Part shown: positions 1-6,014 of the stretch, piece by piece | How positions within the stretch are numbered: position 1 is the first letter of the stretch | Layout of the letters: the number at the start of each line of letters is the position of its first letter | Source: an uncultured Bacilli bacterium | Lineage (GTDB): Bacteria; Bacillota_I; Bacilli_A; ML615J-28; CAG-313 | NCBI GenBank assembly: GCA_947627685.1 | Contig: CANQWZ010000043.1 | Coordinates: 1 to 10,779 of the forward strand | DNA: 10,779 bases | Reading direction: 5' to 3' | Notes under the pieces: generated by a model | What the model saw: only the letters and a program-made list of their open reading frames with translations | The model's database searches: none | Told to the model about the DNA's origin: nothing | Program-made: the position numbers and the translations under genes

Positions 1-1
1 C

Positions 2-274
2 ATTGATTTTAGTGCACATATTGTTTACATTGCTGGTCAAAGAGTTGAACTTACCCATAAAGAATTTGAATTATTAGTGTTTTTAACTAAAAATGCCAAT
101 ATTGCCATTACCCGTGAGCAATTACTCGAAAAAGTTTGGGGATATGATTATTATGGGGATGATCGTACATTGGATACCCATATGAAATCACTTCGCAAAA
201 AAATTGGTAAATATGCGGACAACATTATAACCATTAGAAGGGTTGGATATCGCTTTGAAACGGAAAAATATTAG
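2..274 (+). CDS. OmpR/PhoB-family response regulator, C-terminal DNA-binding part (5' truncated by window edge)
   Basis: This is the DNA-binding output half of a two-component response regulator. The frame is open from the first base, so the receiver domain with its phosphoacceptor Asp lies left of the window. The visible 90 residues form a winged-helix domain of the PhoB/OmpR type. They include the VELTHKEFELL segment that opens the domain, REQLLEKVWGYDYYGDDRTLD leading into the recognition helix (THMKSLRKKIG), and the wing ending IRRVGYRFE. The WGYDYYGD...RTLD stretch resembles WalR/PhoP-type regulators, but the subfamily cannot be fixed without the receiver. An internal ATG at 77 lies inside the domain and is not a believable start. 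The gene ends in TAG and overlaps the next gene, a histidine kinase, which is almost certainly its partner. Target promoters are unknown. Confidence 0.93.
   Translation: MDFSAHIVYIAGQRVELTHKEFELLVFLTKNANIAITREQLLEKVWGYDYYGDDRTLDTHMKSLRKKIGKYADNIITIRRVGYRFETEKY
236..242 (+). promoter_or_regulatory. Shine-Dalgarno inside the regulator gene, setting the kinase start
   Basis: AGAAGGG lies within the last codons of the response regulator gene. No in-frame ATG exists near the kinase N-terminus. The two candidate starts are TTG at 243, which touches this site, and TTG at 255, which lies 12 bases downstream. Spacing favours 255, although 12 bases is on the long side. Confidence 0.45.
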
Positions 275-1781
275 TTTAAAATGGAATTTATTTTTGATAA
301 TTTTAATTTTTGCGGGGATCATCATCATTACCTTTGTTATTTTCCAAATTGGTTTGTTAGGTGACTTTTACCGTTCTAATAAGATTAATAAAACAGTGGG
401 AATTTTAGAAAATGTCGATGAATTAGTTAGTAATGAAAATTTGGAGAATTTTGTTAAAGGTAGTCAACTAGACAATCGATTAGAAAAAATATCATTAGAT
501 GAGGAAGCTGCTATTTATTTATATGGTAGACCAAGTAATACAACTAGTGATACTAATCCTATTTATATGAATAATTTAATTTATAAAACGATTAGTGGTG
601 GCTCTTTTGATATGTTAGAGCCGGCTATCGTTGACGATATTTGGAAAAAGGCTGATTCGGCTAATTTATCTAAATTTTATGCTAAACTTTCTATTAATCC
701 ATCAAGTGATTTTAAAGTTCAAATTTTAAGAGTTGATACTAAAAAAGCCGAATTAACAAGAGATTTATCAATTAAATTAAATTCAATTATGTGTTGTTCA
801 TTTATAACTTTAAGTAACAATGAAAAATATTTATTAATCATTGATAATATGATTATTCCAGTAGAATCGGCGGTTGATACATTAAAGACGCAACTTACTT
901 ATATTGTAATAATTGTTATTGTTTTAACGATTATTATTGCTTTAATTGTTTCCAAATATATTAGTAAACCTATTGTAGCGATGAATGAAACAGCTAAAAA
1001 AATGGCTAAAGGTGATTATGATATTGCTTTTAAAGGTGAAGGTTTTAAAGAAATCAATGAATTAAATGATACCCTCAATAATACCGTTTTAGAACTTAAA
1101 AAAACGGAAACTTTAAGACGTGAACTAATGGCAAATGTTTCACATGATTTGAAAACGCCATTAACGATGATTGGAGGATATGCGGAGATGATGAAGGATT
1201 TGCCAGGGGAAAATAATACTGAAAATTTACAGATTATTATTGATGAGGTAAATCGTTTAAATGTTTTAGTAAATGATATGTTGGATTTATCACGTTTATC
1301 TAGTAAAACCCTTGTATTACATCCACAATTATACTCTATTACCGATAATTTAGTAGAAATTGTTGATCGTTATCAAAAATTTCAAGAAAATAATGAATTT
1401 ACCTTTACCTTAATTTATGATGAAAATGTTAATGTCATTGCTGATGAAAGTAAGATTGATCAAGTAATTTATAACTTTATAAATAATGCTATTAATTATA
1501 GTGGTAATTCTAAGAAAATTATTATTAAACAAGAAGTAATTAAAAATAACGTTAGAATTAGTATTACTGATTATGGTATTGGTATTAAAGAAGAGGATCT
1601 TGCTTATATTTGGGATCGTTATTATCGTACTGATAAAGGGCATAAACGTTCAGTTCAAGGTTCAGGACTTGGATTATCAATTGTTAAAGGCATTTTAGAA
1701 ATTCATAATTTTAATTATGGTGTAACTTCTAAAATAAATGAAGGCAGTACTTTCTGGTTTGAAATGCCTATAAAAAAATAA
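255..1781 (+). CDS. Membrane sensor histidine kinase (HAMP-HisKA-HATPase_c)
   Basis: This is a transmembrane sensor kinase expected to autophosphorylate on His and pass phosphate to the regulator encoded just upstream. Counting from TTG 255 (508 residues), there is a first membrane segment at about 10-32 and an extracytoplasmic domain at about 35-212 with no recognised fold. A second membrane segment follows at about 215-237, then a HAMP linker at about 238-287. The HisKA H-box is NVSHDLKTPLT with phosphoacceptor H297, and D298/T301 fit the usual phosphatase motif. The ATPase domain has an N-box near 402-416, G1 DYGIGI at 439-444, an F-box around WDRYYR, and G2 GSGLGLSIVK at 469-478. All catalytic motifs are intact. 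The start is uncertain: TTG 243 would add four residues, and either start overlaps the regulator gene, which suggests translational coupling. The sensor domain carries a Cys-Cys pair at 180-181. The signal is unknown; the following HtrA gene hints at envelope stress. Confidence 0.93.
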   Translation: MKRKNISLKWNLFLIILIFAGIIIITFVIFQIGLLGDFYRSNKINKTVGILENVDELVSNENLENFVKGSQLDNRLEKISLDEEAAIYLYGRPSNTTSDTNPIYMNNLIYKTISGGSFDMLEPAIVDDIWKKADSANLSKFYAKLSINPSSDFKVQILRVDTKKAELTRDLSIKLNSIMCCSFITLSNNEKYLLIIDNMIIPVESAVDTLKTQLTYIVIIVIVLTIIIALIVSKYISKPIVAMNETAKKMAKGDYDIAFKGEGFKEINELNDTLNNTVLELKKTETLRRELMANVSHDLKTPLTMIGGYAEMMKDLPGENNTENLQIIIDEVNRLNVLVNDMLDLSRLSSKTLVLHPQLYSITDNLVEIVDRYQKFQENNEFTFTLIYDENVNVIADESKIDQVIYNFINNAINYSGNSKKIIIKQEVIKNNVRISITDYGIGIKEEDLAYIWDRYYRTDKGHKRSVQGSGLGLSIVKGILEIHNFNYGVTSKINEGSTFWFEMPIKK

Positions 1782-1796
1782 GAAGGGAGATTATTA

Positions 1797-3026
1797 ATGA
1801 AAAAAAGACAAATATTAACAAGTTTTATGTTATTATTAATGACTTCTTTGTTATTAATTAGTGGCTGTGCTAAATTTGGTAGTAGCAACGAAAGAGTCAT
1901 TAAAAATACAGTTGAAAACGAAATCACTAATAAAGTGGTTGATTATCAAGAATTTAGTGTTGAAAGTTTAGAATCAGCAGTAACCCAAACGGTTGAAAAA
2001 GTAAAAGATGCAGTTATTGGTGTTACTTTAAAATATGTTCATGAAGTAACTATTAATGGTAGAAAAGTTACTTCGATTGATACTGAGGCCATTGGCAGTG
2101 GCGTTATTTATAAACGGGTTGAAAAGGTTAATGATAATAATGTTTTAACCAATTTTACATATTATGTTTTAACAAATCGCCATGTAATTACTAGTAGCTA
2201 TGATGAAAGCAAAGTGTATGTTTATTTAGGATCAGAAGATTTAGAAATTGAGGCCAGAGTAATTGGTTATGATAGTAAAGTTGATCTTGCGGTAATAGCT
2301 TTTGATCACTATACTTATATTAATCCCGTAACATTTAAAGATAGTGATGAACTTAACAATGGTGAATTTGTCATTGCAATTGGTAATCCAGATGGTTATG
2401 ATTATTATGGATCAGTAACATTCGGTGTAGTAAGTGGTAAATTACGTTATATTAGTGACGATACAGATGGTGATGGTATTAATGATTTTAATGCTACCTA
2501 TATTCAACATGATGCATCAATCAATCCTGGTAATAGTGGTGGTGGATTATTTACAATTGATGGTAAATTAGTAGGAATTAATAGCTTAAAATTTGTTGAT
2601 GATAAAATTGATAATATGGGCTTTGCTATACCATCTAATGTTGCTAAAACTTTAGCAATCGATTATATTGAAAAAAATATTGTTGCTAAAAGACCAACAC
2701 TTGGTATTACTGGTACTGATATTCGTACTTTAACTAATGCGATTATTGCGCAAAATGGTCTATTAGAAATACCTGATATTTATAATGGAGCATCAAATTA
2801 TGGCATTTATGTTAGAAGTATTATTGCTGGTGGTACAATTAGTGCTAGTAATGTTAAAGAAAACGACATTATTCTTACTTTTGATGGTGAAAAATTAACT
2901 AATATGAATGTTTTAAGCGCTAAACTTAATTCATTGGATGATTATTTAATTGGTACAACCGTTGAAATTACTTATTATTCGCGTAGTAATAATAAAATTA
3001 TGACTGAAAGCATAGTTTTACAATAA
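1797..3026 (+). CDS. htrA: HtrA/DegP-like trypsin-fold serine protease with PDZ domain, predicted lipoprotein
   Basis: This is an envelope protease/chaperone of the HtrA family (409 residues), likely degrading or handling misfolded proteins outside the membrane. The N-terminus is a type II signal peptide: KKR, a hydrophobic stretch, then lipobox LISGC, so Cys24 would be lipidated and the protein anchored to the outer membrane face. The protease domain spans about 60-295. Its triad is visible: His129 in TNRHVI, Asp163 in KVDLAVI, and Ser247 in the GNSGGG motif. A single PDZ domain covers about 300-405. Between the VVSGKL strand and the IQHDASINPGNSGG strand is an Asp-rich loop, DDTDGDGIND (221-230), that looks like a calcium-binding DxDxDG loop. 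The start is ATG 1797, with GAAGGGAG seven bases upstream. The gene follows the kinase by 15 bp, an order reminiscent of walRK...htrA and cssRS-htrA arrangements in Firmicutes, so control by the adjacent two-component system is plausible but not shown. Confidence 0.92.
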   Translation: MKKRQILTSFMLLLMTSLLLISGCAKFGSSNERVIKNTVENEITNKVVDYQEFSVESLESAVTQTVEKVKDAVIGVTLKYVHEVTINGRKVTSIDTEAIGSGVIYKRVEKVNDNNVLTNFTYYVLTNRHVITSSYDESKVYVYLGSEDLEIEARVIGYDSKVDLAVIAFDHYTYINPVTFKDSDELNNGEFVIAIGNPDGYDYYGSVTFGVVSGKLRYISDDTDGDGINDFNATYIQHDASINPGNSGGGLFTIDGKLVGINSLKFVDDKIDNMGFAIPSNVAKTLAIDYIEKNIVAKRPTLGITGTDIRTLTNAIIAQNGLLEIPDIYNGASNYGIYVRSIIAGGTISASNVKENDIILTFDGEKLTNMNVLSAKLNSLDDYLIGTTVEITYYSRSNNKIMTESIVLQ

Positions 3027-3029
3027 GTA

Positions 3030-3034
3030 GTGAT
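3030..3034 (+). promoter_or_regulatory. Atypical weak ribosome-binding site of murI
   Basis: There is no AGGAGG-like site before murI. GTGAT, five bases from the ATG, could pair with the 5' part of the anti-Shine-Dalgarno (complement ...GGTGAT). Initiation may also depend on coupling to the htrA stop 13 bp upstream. Confidence 0.35.
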
Positions 3035-3039
3035 AACTT

Positions 3040-3813
3040 ATGAAAGATTTTATTGGTATATTTGATTCAGGTATTGGGGGATTAACCGTATATAATATTA
3101 TTAAGGAATATTTTCCTAATGAAAATATAGTCTATTTAGCAGATACTATTAACTGCCCATATGGTACTAAAAGTCTTGATTGTGTTAAAAAGATAACTTT
3201 AAATAATATAGCCTATTTAAAAAAAATAGGTGCGAAAGCTATTGTTATAGCATGTAATACCGCAACATCATCAATTATTGATGAACTTCAAACTGATAAT
3301 AATTATTTAATAGGTGTCATAGAACCTACAGCACTATTTGCTAAAAGCATAAGTAAAACGCAAAATATTGGCCTTTTAGCTACTAATTTAACAGTTAGTA
3401 CCCATATTTATGATAAATTTTTAAAAGGGGCCTTAATTTTTAGTGAAGGATGTAGTGATTTTGTTTTACCAATTGAAGCTGGTGATTTTCATTCAGAGGC
3501 AATGCTTTTAAAAATAAAAAATCATCTAGTAAATTTACCAAAAGAAGTTGATACTTTAATATTAGGTTGTACGCATTTCCCTTATATCAAAGATGAAATC
3601 CAAAAAGTTATTCCTAGTGTAAAACTGGTAGAAAGCGGCATCCCCACAGCTTTAAAACTTAAAGAAGTTTTAACCAAATCGCATGCTTTAGCTAGTATAA
3701 ACAATAAGCGTAAATTAAGTTTTTTAACAACTGGTAATATTGAAGATGCTAAAAAACAATTGTCTATCTTTAACGTTTATTTTGATGAAATAAAAAAAAT
3801 AACTATTGAATAA
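3040..3813 (+). CDS. murI: Glutamate racemase
   Basis: MurI interconverts L- and D-glutamate in the cytoplasm, supplying D-Glu for the peptidoglycan stem peptide. The protein is 257 residues, normal for the family. Hallmarks are the N-terminal GIFDSGIGGLTV with Asp9/Ser10, the YLADT...PYG motif near 32-42, and the two catalytic Cys: Cys72 in ACNTATS and Cys177 in LGCTHFP. The GVIEPT segment at 92-97 also fits. No catalytic residue is missing. It is a cofactor-independent Asp/Glu racemase. Aspartate racemase is the main alternative, but the motif set and length fit glutamate racemase better. It sits 13 bp after htrA and 21 bp before the ABC-F gene, so it is probably co-transcribed with both. 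Its presence implies a peptidoglycan-making host and argues against a wall-less mycoplasma. Confidence 0.95.
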   Translation: MKDFIGIFDSGIGGLTVYNIIKEYFPNENIVYLADTINCPYGTKSLDCVKKITLNNIAYLKKIGAKAIVIACNTATSSIIDELQTDNNYLIGVIEPTALFAKSISKTQNIGLLATNLTVSTHIYDKFLKGALIFSEGCSDFVLPIEAGDFHSEAMLLKIKNHLVNLPKEVDTLILGCTHFPYIKDEIQKVIPSVKLVESGIPTALKLKEVLTKSHALASINNKRKLSFLTTGNIEDAKKQLSIFNVYFDEIKKITIE

Positions 3814-3824
3814 GGATATAGAAA

Positions 3825-3828
3825 GTGA
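3825..3828 (+). promoter_or_regulatory. Atypical weak ribosome-binding site of the ABC-F gene
   Basis: GTGA lies six bases before the ATG, in the context AGTGAATAATCATG. This resembles the murI leader AGTGATAACTTATG. A better AAGGA match at 3812-3816 is 18 bases away, which is too far for normal use. Confidence 0.3.
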
Positions 3829-3834
3829 ATAATC

Positions 3835-5391
3835 ATGCTACTAAATGTTGAAAATCTTTGCCTAACTTATGATAAAAAAACATTATTTAATAATGCTTCG
3901 TTTAGAGTTTTACCTAATGAAAAAATAGGGATAGTAGGATCTAATGGGGTAGGAAAAACCACCTTGATAAATATTTTGTGTGGAAAAGTTATACCTGATA
4001 AAGGTGATATTACTTTTGATAAAACAATTAAGGTTGGTTATCTTGACCAGTATATGCAAATTGATACTAATCTATCAATTGAAGCCTATTTAAAAGAAGC
4101 ATTTAACTCTTTATATTTAGAAGAAGCTAAAATGAATACTTTACTTGAAGCCTTAAATGATACTACTGATACAAGTTTAATCGATCGTTATATCCGTCTT
4201 ACAACCCAAATTAGAGAGTATTTAGAAAGCAATGATTTTTATGCCATTGATTCAAGAATTGGTCGCATTGCATCAGGCCTTGGTCTTACTAGTTATGGTT
4301 TAGATAGAATGCTTAATACTTTATCAGGTGGGCAAAAAATTAAAGTTATTTTAGCAAAATTATTATTAGAAGAACCTGATTTATTAATTTTAGATGAACC
4401 TACTAATTTTTTAGATACTTTTCATGTTGATTGGCTAGTTAAATATTTAAAAGAGTATCGGGGTAATTTTTTAATTGTTTCCCATAATGAAGAATTTTTG
4501 AATAATGTGGTAAATGTCATTTTAGAACTTGAACTTGGTAAAATTACCAAATATAAAGGTAATTATCAAGAATATTTATTAAAAAAAATGATGATGGATG
4601 AACAATATGTTAAAAAATATAATGCCCAACAGCGGCAAATTAAAGAATTGCAAAATTATATTGCCAAAAATAAAGTAAGAACATCTACCGCAAAGCAGGC
4701 CCAAAGTCGTGTTAAGCAACTAAATAAAATAGAAATAATGGATAAACCCCAAAATAGCGTGATTCATTTAAACTTATCATTTAATTATAAGCCAATTTCT
4801 TCGGAACGCTTTCTAAAAGTAGAAGCTTTAGAAATAGGATATGATAAAAGTCTACTACCACCGATTAGTTTTGAAATAAAAAGTGGTACTAAACTCGCTA
4901 TAACCGGTTTTAATGGCATTGGTAAAACAACTTTATTAAAAACTTTAGTAGGCCATCTTATGCCCATAAAAGGTAGTTTTAAATTTGTTGATAATGCCAT
5001 GATTGCTTATTTTGAACAAGAACATCATTTTGATAATCTAGAATATAGCCCCCTTCAAGAAATACAAGCAATATATCCCCAAATGGAAAATGGCACCATT
5101 AGATCATACTTAGCTAAATGTGGTATTACGGGGGATTTGGCGATAAGCCCCATCAAAAATTTATCAGGTGGTGAGCAATCGAAATTAAAACTTTGTAAAG
5201 TGATGTTAAAAAAAGCTAACGTTTTAATTTTAGATGAACCAACGAACCATTTAGATAAAGTAGCAAGAAATGATTTATTAATGGCTTTAAAAAAATATAG
5301 TGGTACCGTTATTTTTGTAAGTCATGAGCGAGAATTTGTCAGTAGCCTTGCTACCAAAATATATAGTATTGAAGAATTACTGATTAATTAG
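3835..5391 (+). CDS. ABC-F family ATPase (two nucleotide-binding domains, no membrane part)
   Basis: This is a cytoplasmic ABC-F protein of 518 residues. Members of this family bind the ribosomal E site and act in translation or antibiotic protection rather than transport. The first ATPase domain has Walker A GSNGVGKTT (35-43), signature LSGGQ (163-167), Walker B LLILDEPT with Glu188, and switch His217. The second has Walker A GFNGIGKTT (358-366), LSGGE (443-447), VLILDEPT with Glu468, and His497. The stretch between them (about 245-310) is rich in Lys, Gln and Arg and helical, matching the ABC-F linker that contacts P-site tRNA. An arm-like insertion of roughly 40 residues (about 95-135) lies in domain 1. 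No transmembrane segment is present and both catalytic Glu are kept. The subgroup (EttA, Uup, YbiT/YkpA, YdiF or a resistance type) cannot be decided by eye. The gene ends in TAG, eight bases before the next start. Confidence 0.93.
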   Translation: MLLNVENLCLTYDKKTLFNNASFRVLPNEKIGIVGSNGVGKTTLINILCGKVIPDKGDITFDKTIKVGYLDQYMQIDTNLSIEAYLKEAFNSLYLEEAKMNTLLEALNDTTDTSLIDRYIRLTTQIREYLESNDFYAIDSRIGRIASGLGLTSYGLDRMLNTLSGGQKIKVILAKLLLEEPDLLILDEPTNFLDTFHVDWLVKYLKEYRGNFLIVSHNEEFLNNVVNVILELELGKITKYKGNYQEYLLKKMMMDEQYVKKYNAQQRQIKELQNYIAKNKVRTSTAKQAQSRVKQLNKIEIMDKPQNSVIHLNLSFNYKPISSERFLKVEALEIGYDKSLLPPISFEIKSGTKLAITGFNGIGKTTLLKTLVGHLMPIKGSFKFVDNAMIAYFEQEHHFDNLEYSPLQEIQAIYPQMENGTIRSYLAKCGITGDLAISPIKNLSGGEQSKLKLCKVMLKKANVLILDEPTNHLDKVARNDLLMALKKYSGTVIFVSHEREFVSSLATKIYSIEELLIN

Positions 5392-5399
5392 GAGGATTT

Positions 5400-5888
5400 A
5401 TGAATATAGTACATTTAATGGTTGGTATCCAAGGCAGTGGTAAATCAACTTTAGCAACAAAACTAGCAACCTCTTTACCGGCTGTTTTGGTTTCAACCGA
5501 TGAAATTCGCAAAACATATCCAAAACTTCCGGAAAACATGGTTTTACCTAAAGCCTATGAAATATGCTATGAGGCTTTAAAAAATGGTCATGATGTCATT
5601 TATGATGCTACTAATATCACTCCTAAAGTTAGAATGCGTTTTATCAATGCTCTTAAGAGTTTTGATAGTGATATCAATTTTATGGTAGGATGTCACTACA
5701 TGGATGTACCAGTAGAAATTTGCAAAAAGCGCGTTGATTTACGTAATAAACAATTAGACCAATTGTATTTACCAATTGAAGTTGTTGATAGTTATTTTTC
5801 AAGATTAATTAAACCAACAATTGAAGAAGGTTATAGTTTTATTAAAATATATGATGATAATTTAGGCTTAATTGTTGAAATGAATTAA
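5400..5888 (+). CDS. Small P-loop kinase (AAA_33/polynucleotide-kinase-like)
   Basis: This is a 162-residue single-domain ATP-binding protein, probably a phosphotransferase. Visible motifs are Walker A GIQGSGKST (9-17), VSTDEIRKTY (31-40) with Asp34 at the expected acceptor-activating position, and YDATN (68-72), which is typical of the AAA_33 group that contains the T4 polynucleotide 5'-kinase domain. A basic KKRVDLRNKQ stretch near 109-118 forms the likely lid that contacts ATP phosphates. The substrate could be a nucleic acid 5'-OH or a small molecule; the sequence does not say. No phosphatase or ligase domain is fused. The start is ATG 5400, with an ideal AGGAGG overlapping the ABC-F stop codon, so it is the last gene of the operon and tightly linked to the ABC-F gene. 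An intrinsic terminator follows directly. Confidence 0.85.
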   Translation: MNIVHLMVGIQGSGKSTLATKLATSLPAVLVSTDEIRKTYPKLPENMVLPKAYEICYEALKNGHDVIYDATNITPKVRMRFINALKSFDSDINFMVGCHYMDVPVEICKKRVDLRNKQLDQLYLPIEVVDSYFSRLIKPTIEEGYSFIKIYDDNLGLIVEMN

Positions 5889-5893
5889 GATTT

Positions 5894-5923
5894 AAACACT
5901 CTAAAATGAGTGTTTTTGTTTTT
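5894..5923 (+). terminator. Intrinsic (Rho-independent) terminator ending the upstream operon
   Basis: AAACACTC (5894-5901) pairs perfectly with GAGTGTTT (5908-5915) around a six-base loop, TAAAAT. The T-rich tail TTGTTTTT follows. It starts five bases after the kinase stop codon and separates the operon from polC. Confidence 0.85.
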
Positions 5924-5934
5924 GATTATTTTGA

Positions 5935-5963
5935 TTGAATAAAAAAAATAAAATTGTTATAAT
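5935..5963 (+). promoter_or_regulatory. Predicted sigma-A-type promoter of polC
   Basis: TTGAAT at 5935-5940 (-35) and a perfect TATAAT at 5958-5963 (-10) are separated by 17 bp. Transcription would start near 5970, giving a leader of about 45 bases. An inverted repeat, TGTTAT-AATA-ATAACA (5955-5970), overlaps the -10 box. It could be an operator or just AT-rich chance. Confidence 0.7.
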
Positions 5964-6014
5964 AATAACACTATAATTTTGACAATTAATAACAAAAAAA
6001 GAAAGGAATAGCAT

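Noticed and set aside
1410..1927. Two antisense open frames opposite the kinase and htrA starts
   Set aside because: The products are Asn/Ile-rich low-complexity shadows of well-supported genes, with no promoter, start-site or domain evidence.
4785..5000. Antisense open frame of 71 codons opposite the second ABC-F ATPase domain
   Set aside because: It is the complement of the Walker A region of a clearly real gene and has no independent support.
3835..5391. ABC transporter ATPase for drug export
   Set aside because: Two fused ATPase domains joined by a charged helical linker, with no membrane segment and no adjacent permease gene, fit ABC-F and not a transporter.
5979..6007. TTGACAATTAAT at 5979 as a consensus -35 for polC
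   Set aside because: Although TTGACA is perfect, the spot 16-18 bp downstream is the purine-rich ribosome-binding site, with no -10-like hexamer. The TTGAAT-N17-TATAAT pair upstream is far better.
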